This document shows positions 8,893-17,011 of a DNA stretch of 64,000 nt, one piece after another. The first letter of the stretch is position 1. Each line of letters opens with the position of its first letter. The position numbers and the translations under genes are program-made. Location of the stretch: contig DATKTO010000026.1 of NCBI GenBank assembly GCA_035531075.1, positions 62,001 through 126,000 of the forward strand. The letters are read 5' to 3'. The notes under the pieces were generated by a model. The model was not told the origin of the DNA. It ran no database searches and saw only the letters and a program-made list of their open reading frames with translations. This DNA comes from 39-52-133 sp035531075 (lineage in GTDB: Bacteria; Pseudomonadota; Gammaproteobacteria; Burkholderiales; Gallionellaceae).

Positions 8893-9450
8893 ATGGATCA
8901 AAAGATGAAAATCGTAAAGCAACGTATATGGGCAATTTCTGGTGGAACAGCATTGCTAGCTATGTTTTTTGGGCTTGGATATGCAGTTGGCAGCAAAACC
9001 CTGCAATATCCTGTTGAAACGGCAGGCAAATTAACCTCATCCGATATTGAGCATGCCTTTGCTGGCGTTAGATCCTCTGCACATGAACCGACAATGCATG
9101 AACCAGCCGCAATGGGACTGAGTGGATTGGTGGCGGGGTTAGAAAAAAAAGTGGCAGAAAATCCAAAAAATATTGACCAGCAACTGTTATTGGCACAGAC
9201 CTACAATGAGTTGAATAATCGTGCACAGAGCCTCAAGTTATTGCACTCCCTCAATAAGCAATTTCCCGAAAATGCACAAGTAAAAATCACGCTGGCAACC
9301 ATCCTGATGACAGGGGCAGATAAACAAGAGCTCAAAGAAGCATACCAAATGTTTGATGCGGCGATCGAACTGAAACCCGAAGTCGCCAGTATGGCACGCA
9401 TGTACCAGGGTGAAATTAGAGTTGAGTTAGAAAATATGGACAGGCAATAA
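8893..9450 (+). CDS. Membrane-anchored TPR protein of the cytochrome cluster
   Basis: About 185 residues: one N-terminal transmembrane helix (WAISGGTALLAMFFGLGYAV), then a periplasmic part with TPR-like helices (residues about 75-180, including LLLAQTYNELNNRAQSLKLL and AYQMFDAAIELKP). This resembles the C-terminal TPR domain of CcmI/NrfG-type cytochrome c maturation factors, so it may hold apocytochromes during heme attachment; that role is inference from context. The start could also be the ATG at 8905 (MKIVKQRIW), which keeps the helix intact. It is the first gene of the series leading to the multiheme cytochromes. Confidence 0.65.
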   Translation: MDQKMKIVKQRIWAISGGTALLAMFFGLGYAVGSKTLQYPVETAGKLTSSDIEHAFAGVRSSAHEPTMHEPAAMGLSGLVAGLEKKVAENPKNIDQQLLLAQTYNELNNRAQSLKLLHSLNKQFPENAQVKITLATILMTGADKQELKEAYQMFDAAIELKPEVASMARMYQGEIRVELENMDRQ

Positions 9451-9505
9451 TAACTGTTCTTAAATTTTTTAATAACATCAAAAAGTTTATAGGCATGGCA
9501 GGCAA

Positions 9506-10420
9506 ATGAATACAAATGCGCAATCAAATTCGGCGGGGCAGCAAAAGGAGCAACGCAAACCTCAGGCTAAAGTTCGTTCCAGGGAATATGGCTGGAATAT
9601 CTTTTTGCTCGTCATCTGTGGCGTACTCGCTATGGGTTACTTTATATCCACACAAAAATTTTACAAGCCAGGCGACGACTTGGGCTACAACATGGGCCTT
9701 ATTGGCGGAATAATGCTTCTGGCACTGCTGCTATATCCTTTGCGCAAACGCGTCCGCATTTTAAGGAGTTTGGGTATTCTGCCCATCTGGTTTAAATGGC
9801 ATATGATTTTCGGGATTTTGGCCCCTACTCTGATCCTGTTCCACTCTACCTTTCACATTGGTTCGATCAATGCGGGCATGGCGCTCGTTGCCATGTTATT
9901 GGTCGCAAGTAGCGGCGTATTTGGCCGTTTCTTCTACACCAAAATTCACAATGGTCTATTTGGCAGACAAGCTAATCTCAAGGAGCTTCAAGCTGAGGTG
10001 TCACAGACGGGTAACGTAAAGTCATTACTAGGTTTTGCGCCAGAAATTGAAAAACAGCTGGACGAGTTTCGCGCTCGCACCACCAGTGTCTCCAAAGGCG
10101 GTGACGCAGAATTGTGGCATTTTTCAACGATAGGTATTAAGGCAACCCTGTTGTCCCGTTCCTTGGGAAAGCAATTGCATCATGCAATGTATTCGCAGGC
10201 GAAAGAAAAAAATTGGAACCCTGCTCAAATGCAACGCCTCGATCTCATGTACGAGGAAAACAACAAACAAATACAGCTTTACATCAAAGCAGTACGGGAC
10301 GTTGCTCAGTTCCATACTTATGAAAGACTGTTTTCATGGTGGCATATCTTTCATATTCCGCTGGTATATCTGCTGATATTCAGCGGCATATTTCATGTCA
10401 TATCAGTGCATATGTACTGA
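9506..10420 (+). CDS. Predicted membrane b-type cytochrome of the multiheme cluster
   Basis: A 304-residue protein with about five transmembrane helices (near 31-49, 63-78, 98-116, 121-140 and 284-302) and a soluble loop at 150-275. Histidines cluster in helices: H99, H113 and H117 in one, H280, H283, H297 and H302 in and before the last. Such paired His are compatible with two b hemes spanning the membrane. It could exchange electrons between quinones and the periplasmic cytochromes encoded directly downstream (20-base gap). It resembles ferric-reductase-like/cytochrome b membrane domains only in layout; no named family was recognised. An NADH or FAD domain is absent here but present in the divergent gene. 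Confidence 0.6.
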   Translation: MNTNAQSNSAGQQKEQRKPQAKVRSREYGWNIFLLVICGVLAMGYFISTQKFYKPGDDLGYNMGLIGGIMLLALLLYPLRKRVRILRSLGILPIWFKWHMIFGILAPTLILFHSTFHIGSINAGMALVAMLLVASSGVFGRFFYTKIHNGLFGRQANLKELQAEVSQTGNVKSLLGFAPEIEKQLDEFRARTTSVSKGGDAELWHFSTIGIKATLLSRSLGKQLHHAMYSQAKEKNWNPAQMQRLDLMYEENNKQIQLYIKAVRDVAQFHTYERLFSWWHIFHIPLVYLLIFSGIFHVISVHMY

Positions 10421-10439
10421 GTGACTCCCGCCTTCTTAT

Positions 10440-12209
10440 ATGCCAACATTTCTGCGTATTTTTCTATTAGCCGGCCTCACTCTGCTAGGGAGTATGCCTG
10501 TTCAAGCGGATTCAATAGGGGACATCTTATCGCCTGGAAAACTGATTGAGGGCCATGCCAAAGTAGAAAGCGAGTGCATAAAATGCCACAAAAAATTTGA
10601 TAAGGCCGCACAAAATTCGCTATGCAAGGATTGCCACAAGGATGTGGCAAATGACATTACTGAAATGCGCGGTTATCACGGCCATTTGAAAGAACAGAAA
10701 GACTGCAAGGAATGCCACACAGATCATAAAGGGCGAGATGCCAAAATTATCGTTTTTTCATCGGATAAATTTGATCATGCGCAAACCAATTTTCAGCTTA
10801 AGGGGAGGCATTTAAGTGACAAGGTCAAGTGCAAAGATTGCCACTTGCCTGCGAAAAAATTCCGCGAAGCGCCTTACGCATGTAATTCCTGCCACAAGAA
10901 GGACGATAGGCATAAAGGCGGTTTAGGTACTGATTGTGCGAAGTGCCACGAAGAAAAGGACTGGAAGACCACCCGCTTCGACCACGCTAAAACTGATTTC
11001 AGACTGCTGGGCAAGCATAATGAAGTCAAGTGTAAAGAGTGTCATATTGATAACCGATATAAAGACACGCCAAAACTATGCAACTCATGTCACAAAAATG
11101 ACGATAAGCATAAAGGTAATTTCGGCGGGAAATGCGAAACCTGTCACTTGGAAAAGGGCTGGAGAGAAATTATTTTTGACCACGGCAAACAGACAAAATA
11201 CGCACTGCGCTGGAAACATAATGAAGCGAAATGCAGCAGTTGCCACAAGGGCGATGTATTTAAAGAAAAGCTTAAGACCGATTGTGTATCGTGCCATAAA
11301 AGAGATGACAAGCATAAAGGAAACTTTGGCGGCAAGTGTGAAAGCTGCCACGTCGAAAAAGGCTGGAAAGAAATTCTGTTCGACCATGCCAAGAAAACAA
11401 AATACCCATTGACAGGTAAACACATGACGGCCAAATGCAGCAGTTGCCACAAAGGTGACATGAAGGAAAAATTGCCGATGGACTGTTTCTCTTGTCATAA
11501 AAAAGACGACAAGCATAAAGGAAACTTTGGCGGCAAGTGTGAAAGCTGCCACGTCGAGAGAGAATGGAAAGAAATTCTGTTTGACCATGCAAAGTCAACC
11601 AGGTATTCCCTGCTCGGCAAGCATAAGGAAGTGAGATGCGGCAGCTGCCACAAGGGTGATCTCTATAAAGACAAGCTGCAAACCAAGTGCATTGCCTGCC
11701 ACGAAAGCGATGACAAACACAAAGGCCAGCAAGGCAAAAAATGCGAGTCTTGCCACAATGAGCAATCTTGGACGAAAGTAAAATTTGATCATAGCCTGTC
11801 AACCTTCCCCTTGTTGGGCAAGCATTTTCTGGTGGAGTGCAAAAAATGCCATGCGACGCCCTTATTCAAGGATGCGAAGTCAGACTGCTGGTCCTGCCAT
11901 GAAAAAGAGGATGTGCACAAGCGACGCTTGGGAACTGCATGTGATAGCTGTCATAACATGCGTAACTGGAAAGCTTGGGACTTTGACCATAATAAAACCG
12001 GCTTCAAGCTGGAGGGGCCACATGGCAAACTTGGCTGCTATCAATGCCACAAACAGCCCATGAATAAAAAACTAAGCCTCTCCAGTTCATGCGGCAGCTG
12101 CCACGCTGGCGACGATGTGCACAACGGTGAATATGGTCGTCAGTGTGAGCGTTGTCATATAGGAACTACATGGAAAAAAGTCCGGGTGGATGGGAAATTT
12201 ATACGTTGA
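10440..12209 (+). CDS. 24-heme c-type cytochrome with sevenfold triheme repeat
   Basis: A 589-residue protein with a Sec signal peptide (MPTFLRIFLLAGLTLLGS, cleaved near VQA). It has 24 CXXCH heme motifs and no other Cys. After three N-terminal hemes come seven units of about 67-68 residues. Each unit has the pattern FDH-x-K-T-x-(F/Y)-x-L-x-GKH, CxxCH, a K-rich linker, CxxCH, (D)DxHKG, GxxCxxCH, W. Seven FDH starts are visible, each followed by three hemes. It is Lys-rich, so the mature protein is basic. It is likely a periplasmic electron wire or capacitor, or a surface cytochrome; there is no lipobox. Its own ribosome site is weak, so it is probably coupled to the upstream cytochrome b gene. 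Similarity to the PCC3-type cytochromes of iron oxidisers is suspected from memory, not verified. Confidence 0.88.
   Translation: MPTFLRIFLLAGLTLLGSMPVQADSIGDILSPGKLIEGHAKVESECIKCHKKFDKAAQNSLCKDCHKDVANDITEMRGYHGHLKEQKDCKECHTDHKGRDAKIIVFSSDKFDHAQTNFQLKGRHLSDKVKCKDCHLPAKKFREAPYACNSCHKKDDRHKGGLGTDCAKCHEEKDWKTTRFDHAKTDFRLLGKHNEVKCKECHIDNRYKDTPKLCNSCHKNDDKHKGNFGGKCETCHLEKGWREIIFDHGKQTKYALRWKHNEAKCSSCHKGDVFKEKLKTDCVSCHKRDDKHKGNFGGKCESCHVEKGWKEILFDHAKKTKYPLTGKHMTAKCSSCHKGDMKEKLPMDCFSCHKKDDKHKGNFGGKCESCHVEREWKEILFDHAKSTRYSLLGKHKEVRCGSCHKGDLYKDKLQTKCIACHESDDKHKGQQGKKCESCHNEQSWTKVKFDHSLSTFPLLGKHFLVECKKCHATPLFKDAKSDCWSCHEKEDVHKRRLGTACDSCHNMRNWKAWDFDHNKTGFKLEGPHGKLGCYQCHKQPMNKKLSLSSSCGSCHAGDDVHNGEYGRQCERCHIGTTWKKVRVDGKFIR
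11307..11557 (+). repeat. Near-tandem coding repeat within the 24-heme gene
   Basis: A 50-base block at 11307-11356 recurs without a mismatch at 11508-11557, and similarity continues beyond it (GGAAAGAAATTCTGTT in both). The spacing of 201 bases equals one 67-residue triheme module. Perfect identity at the DNA level indicates recent duplication or gene conversion between modules. Confidence 0.85.
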
Positions 12210-12405
12210 TTTAGAGCATTTATATAAATAATTTCAACCATATACAAAATCTCATACCGTTCGTATCAATAATATAAATCCGATAAATGGGCTTGTCGTT
12301 TCATCAGCACCTAAAGTAAATTTTCAATTGCCGGCCAAAGAAAATTTAATGCAAGTGTTCAGTGATTGCTGCTTGCGTTAAAGCTTGGAAAAACAGGGGG
12401 GGAAA

Positions 12406-13386
12406 ATGACAAAAAAATTATTCAGAAGTCTGCAAACCAAGCATCGCTTAATGATGTCTGTATTCATTGCGTTTGCCATGATTATCCTGGCGCCTGGCGT
12501 TTCTGCGCAGGCCGTGCGCAACACCAGTGATTTCAATCACATGAGGACAGGTTTTCCCCTGACTGGCGTACACACGAATGTTGAGTGTGAAACTTGCCAT
12601 GTAGGCGGAATATTCAAGGGCACACCCACCGACTGTGCGGGATGTCACTCAGCCGGCAGACGTGTTGTTGCAACACCCAAACCCGTCAACCATATCATCA
12701 GCAATGCACCTTGCGAAACCTGCCATACCAATACGGTCACTTTCCAGGGGGCGCGCTTTAACCATATTGGCGTACAACCAAGAGCCTGCATGACCTGTCA
12801 CAACGGTGGGATGGGACCGGGAAAACCGGGGGGGCACGTTGTAACCAACCTGGCTTGCGATAGATGCCACAGGACAAGTGCTTGGATACCGGCAGGTTAT
12901 GATCACATTGGCGTTGCACCCGGCAGCTGTGCGAACTGCCACAATGGCAGCACTGCTACAGGCAAATCTCCGTCGCATGTTGCAACTACTGCCGCTTGCG
13001 ACACCTGCCATTTAAATTTTACCAGTTTCTTGGGCGCTATATTTAACCATACGGGCGTAGCACCAGGAACCTGCGGTACCTGCCATAACGGCCAGATTTC
13101 TGGCGCAACGACTAAAGTTTCAAACCATATTCCCTATACAGGCAACGCTTGTGACTCCTGTCATACCAATACCAGTAACTACACGTCATTTTTAGGGCCT
13201 GTAATGAATCACGCTGTGATAGGGACAACCGCCTGTAAGACTTGTCACGCTACAGGAACGTCATATCTGGGGAATATGGAGAAGAAGGCTGTTACACATA
13301 ATTCACCAACTGCTGTGGATTGCGCACAATCAGGCTGCCATAAACCTGGACTGAACGGTCGAGGTACGCTGTATTTAATCTGGTGA
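12406..13386 (+). CDS. 11-heme c-type cytochrome
   Basis: A 326-residue secreted protein: MTKKLFRSLQTK, then a hydrophobic signal ending GVSAQA. It has ten CXXCH motifs and one CX4CH (CAQSGCH) near the C-terminus, the variant known from tetraheme cytochromes c3, giving 11 probable hemes. The first module (FNHMRTGFPLTGVHTNVEC then ETCH, FKG, DCAGCH) matches the repeat unit of the 24-heme protein, so the two share ancestry. The later part is a different Gly/Thr/Asn-rich repeat (NHIGV.P..C..CHNG). Unlike its Lys-rich neighbour it is nearly neutral. The ATG at 12406 has GGGGGGGAAA immediately upstream; a TTG at 12385 is possible. It sits between the 24-heme cytochrome and the porin, and could be the outer or surface-exposed partner. 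Confidence 0.85.
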   Translation: MTKKLFRSLQTKHRLMMSVFIAFAMIILAPGVSAQAVRNTSDFNHMRTGFPLTGVHTNVECETCHVGGIFKGTPTDCAGCHSAGRRVVATPKPVNHIISNAPCETCHTNTVTFQGARFNHIGVQPRACMTCHNGGMGPGKPGGHVVTNLACDRCHRTSAWIPAGYDHIGVAPGSCANCHNGSTATGKSPSHVATTAACDTCHLNFTSFLGAIFNHTGVAPGTCGTCHNGQISGATTKVSNHIPYTGNACDSCHTNTSNYTSFLGPVMNHAVIGTTACKTCHATGTSYLGNMEKKAVTHNSPTAVDCAQSGCHKPGLNGRGTLYLIW

Positions 13387-13525
13387 TCAATAATTCATTC
13401 CTGGTGGATGCGATGTAATTTTTGTCGCAAGCCTGCACGCAGAATGGAATTTTTAAATAAATCAAAATAGTACTCAGCCCGCTTATTTTTCTAAACGGGT
13501 TGCTTGCCAAAGGAGTTCAAGTATT

Positions 13526-15655
13526 GTGATGAATATAAAAGTACCCCAATCTAAAAGGGTATTTTGGGCACTTTCCGCTTTCGTATGGCTTTTTTCCGAC
13601 CATGTAATCGCGCAACCGCTTGAGGATATTACTTTGCAGACTGAAACAGACAGGGTAATTGCGACTATCAGGCTGAGCAGTCCGGTGCATAACATCCGCT
13701 ATTTTCCTGCAAAAAAAGGAAGGACACTGGAAATACTTCTTGATAAATTACCCGATGGCTCAGTCAGCGAAGAGTGGCTGGATAATGAAGTCTTAAAATC
13801 TCCGCCATCAAATTTGGCTCCTTCTTTTACGGTAAAGACCAATCTAAAAACTACCCAGCCAAAATTGATTATTGACTTCATTCGTGAAGCTGAATACACG
13901 GTGAATGCAGGCAGAGACGGACGAAGTATTTTAGTTGCTATCAAAATCGATAAAGTTCTGCCCAGCACCGAGGGGGGGCTAGCTTTTTTACCTGCAGCAA
14001 AACCTTTGGCTGTAGCAACTGACATCGATAAACAGGCGGCTGCACTGATGCTGCAAGGGCGTAACTCATTGGCGGCATCCGATAATTTTGCAGCGATTGA
14101 TGCCTTCAATAAACTATTGTTGCTCCCTCCCAACGATTACACACAGGATGGGCAGGAGTGGGTAGGCGTTGCAAGAGAACGCGCCGGCCAAGCGGATAAA
14201 GCCAAGCTGGAGTATGAGCTATATTTGAAACTCTACACCGGTGGTGAGGGTTTTGAGCGGGTCAAGGCTCGTCTGGCTAAGCTGGGCAGCAAACCCACAC
14301 CGCCTTCTGTCACGGCGGAGCGAGCGACCACAAAGAAACAGGCCAAGCAAACATTAGCCTACGGCAGCTTATCCATGCACTACTATCATGGTGCCAGCAA
14401 AATTGACACGATTGCTCCGTTTAACAACACATTAACTCAATCGACCTTTTCTGCGGTGGATCAATCTGCACTCCTCACCAGTGTGGTTGCGACTGAACGC
14501 TTTATCAGCGAGGAATATGATAGCCGCATCGTGTTTCAGGATACGGCCTACGCCAATTTTTTACCGGGGAAGACAGGCAAAAACAAGCTGAATGCGGCCT
14601 ATTTTGAAGTCAAGAACAAGCTGTCAGATTATTCTGCTCGCTTTGGCCGCCAGTCCTCAAGTGGCAGTGGCGTCATGGGACGTTTTGATGGTGCGGCCGC
14701 TGGCTTTGGCCTTACCCCGTCGATGCGTGTGAACGCGGTGGCGGGCCAGCTTTCCGATTTTTCGGCAGATTCAAAACCCGTGTTTTACGGTGCCAGCATA
14801 GATATGGGGCCAGTTACGCTTTACGCAATAAATCAGACGGTGGATGGCATGCTTGATCGTAGAGCTGTAGGTACGGAGCTACGCTATTTTGAACCGTCCA
14901 GGACTGCGTTTGCCGTACTGGATTACGATACCAGTTACTCCACATTAAATATAGCGATGTTTCAGGGGAGTTTCAGCACCAGTGCTGAGCGGACGTATAA
15001 CCTGCTGCTGGATCATCGCAGAGCGCCCTACATGAGCACGAGAAATGCACTGTATGGCGCAACTACATCATCCATATCAGATCTGCTGCAAATCATGACT
15101 GAAGATGAATTGCGCGCTCTGGCTGCAACGCGCACGGGCGCTGCCAATATGGCGCAGCTTGGGGTGACCCAGCAGATATCGCAAAGATGGCAATTAGGCG
15201 GCGACGTCAGGCTATCCAGTTATGAAGGTTTACCCGCTAGTGGCTTAACGACTTTGGAAGGGCAATTACCCGCGACGCCCGCCACGGGAAACGAATGGAC
15301 TGTATCGCCCCAGCTGATAGGAAGCAATCTTTTTTCAAGCAGTGATGTAACGGTGTTTAGCCTGAGCTATATTGCCAGCCCGCTTTACAGAGCGCAGTCA
15401 TTTTATGCCTATAGTCGCGCGAATCTTACTGACAGGTGGTCCATGGATTTGGCTATGCAACTCTTTCGGCAAAACTATGATTCGGGCATGTTGATGACCC
15501 GAATCATGCCAATGTTTAGAACGGCATATCAGATGAAGCAGAGTCTCAGTCTGGATTTTGAGGCGGGACTGGAAAATAACCACATTGAAAACGCAGACCA
15601 GTCATCGGATGGGCAACGACAGTTCTTCTCTTTGGGTTTCCGCTGGGACTTCTAA
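13526..15655 (+). CDS. TPR/beta-barrel outer-membrane protein of the cytochrome cluster (putative porin)
   Basis: 709 residues. Signal peptide is residues 1-29 (ends HVIA). A beta-rich AMIN-like periplasmic domain follows (about 32-140), then a short TPR-like region (about 175-250: AIDAFNKLLLLPPNDY, LEYELYLKLYTG). A long stretch of alternating polar/aromatic strands runs from about 275 to the end, with the C-terminus FSLGFRWDF, the terminal-Phe signal of outer-membrane barrels. Directly after two multiheme cytochromes, it is the obvious candidate for the barrel that lets heme proteins cross or contact across the outer membrane, as MtrB/MtoB does in other systems. No sequence match to MtrB is claimed. 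AGGAG lies upstream; the start is GTG 13526 or ATG 13529. Confidence 0.75.
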   Translation: MMNIKVPQSKRVFWALSAFVWLFSDHVIAQPLEDITLQTETDRVIATIRLSSPVHNIRYFPAKKGRTLEILLDKLPDGSVSEEWLDNEVLKSPPSNLAPSFTVKTNLKTTQPKLIIDFIREAEYTVNAGRDGRSILVAIKIDKVLPSTEGGLAFLPAAKPLAVATDIDKQAAALMLQGRNSLAASDNFAAIDAFNKLLLLPPNDYTQDGQEWVGVARERAGQADKAKLEYELYLKLYTGGEGFERVKARLAKLGSKPTPPSVTAERATTKKQAKQTLAYGSLSMHYYHGASKIDTIAPFNNTLTQSTFSAVDQSALLTSVVATERFISEEYDSRIVFQDTAYANFLPGKTGKNKLNAAYFEVKNKLSDYSARFGRQSSSGSGVMGRFDGAAAGFGLTPSMRVNAVAGQLSDFSADSKPVFYGASIDMGPVTLYAINQTVDGMLDRRAVGTELRYFEPSRTAFAVLDYDTSYSTLNIAMFQGSFSTSAERTYNLLLDHRRAPYMSTRNALYGATTSSISDLLQIMTEDELRALAATRTGAANMAQLGVTQQISQRWQLGGDVRLSSYEGLPASGLTTLEGQLPATPATGNEWTVSPQLIGSNLFSSSDVTVFSLSYIASPLYRAQSFYAYSRANLTDRWSMDLAMQLFRQNYDSGMLMTRIMPMFRTAYQMKQSLSLDFEAGLENNHIENADQSSDGQRQFFSLGFRWDF

Positions 15656-15695
15656 TCTGATTTGTTTATTTCTTTAACTTTTGCTGTTTAAAAAA

Positions 15696-16238
15696 TCAAT
15701 CCGCGACTGGTCCAAAGTTCATGCCGATGGAGATACGCCGCTCGCCGCTGCGATTGATGCTTACTGAGTGGAGCACATTCGGGGCGAAGAAAACAAACAT
15801 GCCCGGCTGCGGCGTAACCAGCGTGCGGCTATGCCTGTCCACGACAACCAACTCTCCTGATTCTTGCGGGACTTGAACATAATAGACCCCGGACAGCATT
15901 TCATCATAGTCGTCATGGTCGTGTTCTGTAGTGGCCTCATTGGGCCCCATATCATTGATCCAGAAACCACTGCGCAATTTCTCATCGGGCTTTTGTAACA
16001 GATTTTTGGCATAGCTCTCAGCCTGCTCAAGCACCCGTCCTATCGCCTGAATGCGCTCGCGATGCAGATACAGATTCTCGTAACGACCGTCAAAAAAATG
16101 ACTGCGCCGCAACCAATCCTCCTCACGTAATTGCACGTAGGCATCCATGATCTGCCGGTTAATATCTGCAGCTTCCGGCATGAAACCAATATGGATGCGA
16201 GAGTTTTCCAACAGTGTTGAAGCGATCTGGTGTGTCAT
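15696..16238 (-). CDS. 2OG-Fe(II) oxygenase family protein
   Basis: A 180-residue protein. The double-stranded beta-helix core shows an iron-binding HDHDDYDEMLSGVYYV segment, GELVVVD, a proximal PGMFVFFAPNVLHSV (second His) and the Arg of SGERRISIGMNFGP that would bind 2-oxoglutarate. This layout matches the small putative 2OG-Fe(II) oxygenases (2OG-FeII_Oxy_5 type) of unknown substrate. It is convergent with the porin gene and follows the pseudouridine-synthase homologue 39 bases downstream on the same strand. Confidence 0.8.
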   Translation of the reverse strand: MTHQIASTLLENSRIHIGFMPEAADINRQIMDAYVQLREEDWLRRSHFFDGRYENLYLHRERIQAIGRVLEQAESYAKNLLQKPDEKLRSGFWINDMGPNEATTEHDHDDYDEMLSGVYYVQVPQESGELVVVDRHSRTLVTPQPGMFVFFAPNVLHSVSINRSGERRISIGMNFGPVAD

Positions 16239-16277
16239 GGCAAATCAGGTTCCGCGGATTCTATGCATGCTGAAATA

Positions 16278-17000
16278 TCAAAATTTCTCGTATCCAAGCA
16301 AATATCTCCATTGCCCCGCCTGTAGCGCGGACAGCGGTATGCGCCCGATACGGATGCGTTTCATTGCAAGCACTGTTAATCCCGCCCGTTCACACATGCT
16401 GGCTATCTGGTGACGCTGATTACCCTTAACCGCGAAACGCAGCCTGGTTTCATTTTGCCAGCTTGCTTTGACTGGCAGCAGGCTGCCATTGATCCTAATT
16501 CCCTGGTTGAGGAGCGCGAGTCCCTCCGGCAAAATCTCACCGGCTACATCAACGATAAATTCCTGCTCAACTTTTGCTGCATCCGTAATCAATTTGCGCG
16601 CAACTCGCCAATCCTGGGTCAGTATTACCAGTCCGCTGGATTGAACCCCCAATGGGTCAGTCAGATTGAGATCCGCAAGATGACGCTTAATAAAACGAAT
16701 ACCTGAGCGGTCATCTGCTGCCTGATTTTCCGGGGTAATCAGGCGCAATGCAGCCTCATGATCCTTTTCGATATCATAGCCGGCAGGTTTATGGAGCAGA
16801 ATGGTTACGGGTTCAACGGGGACAGGTTTTGCGCCAGCCAAAAGCTCAATTTTGCTGTCAGGCTTTACGCGACTTCCAGGCTCTTCCACTACGATGCCAT
16901 CCACAGTGACAAAGCCGTTTTCAATGTATTTTTCAGCTTCGCTGCGGCTGCAAGAAATTTTGCCCGCGAGAAGTTTGGCTAGGCGAATAGTATCGGTCAT
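16278..17000 (-). CDS. RsuA/RluF-family pseudouridine synthase homologue lacking the catalytic Asp
   Basis: A 240-residue protein: N-terminal S4 RNA-binding domain (residues 4-50, RLAKLLAGKISCSRSEAEKY), then the pseudouridine-synthase fold (HKPAGYD, GLVILTQDWRVARKL, QNETRLRFAVKGNQRHQIASM). The universally conserved GRLD loop bearing the catalytic Asp reads DPLGVQSSGL, so the Asp aligns with Gly. Similar Asp-less relatives exist in other Proteobacteria (recollection), suggesting a conserved RNA-binding role without canonical catalysis. It follows the hypothetical gene by 11 bases on the same strand. Confidence 0.75.
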   Translation of the reverse strand: MTDTIRLAKLLAGKISCSRSEAEKYIENGFVTVDGIVVEEPGSRVKPDSKIELLAGAKPVPVEPVTILLHKPAGYDIEKDHEAALRLITPENQAADDRSGIRFIKRHLADLNLTDPLGVQSSGLVILTQDWRVARKLITDAAKVEQEFIVDVAGEILPEGLALLNQGIRINGSLLPVKASWQNETRLRFAVKGNQRHQIASMCERAGLTVLAMKRIRIGRIPLSALQAGQWRYLLGYEKF

Positions 17001-17011
17001 ATCGAATCAGA

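Noticed and set aside
11307..11557. Considered as a CRISPR-like or mobile repeat
   Set aside because: The repeat is in frame, encodes heme modules and has one-module spacing; no spacer variation or terminal repeats.
11085..11802. Three overlapping reverse frames rich in Phe and Cys
   Set aside because: Mirror of the repetitive heme motifs of the 24-heme cytochrome gene; no independent evidence.
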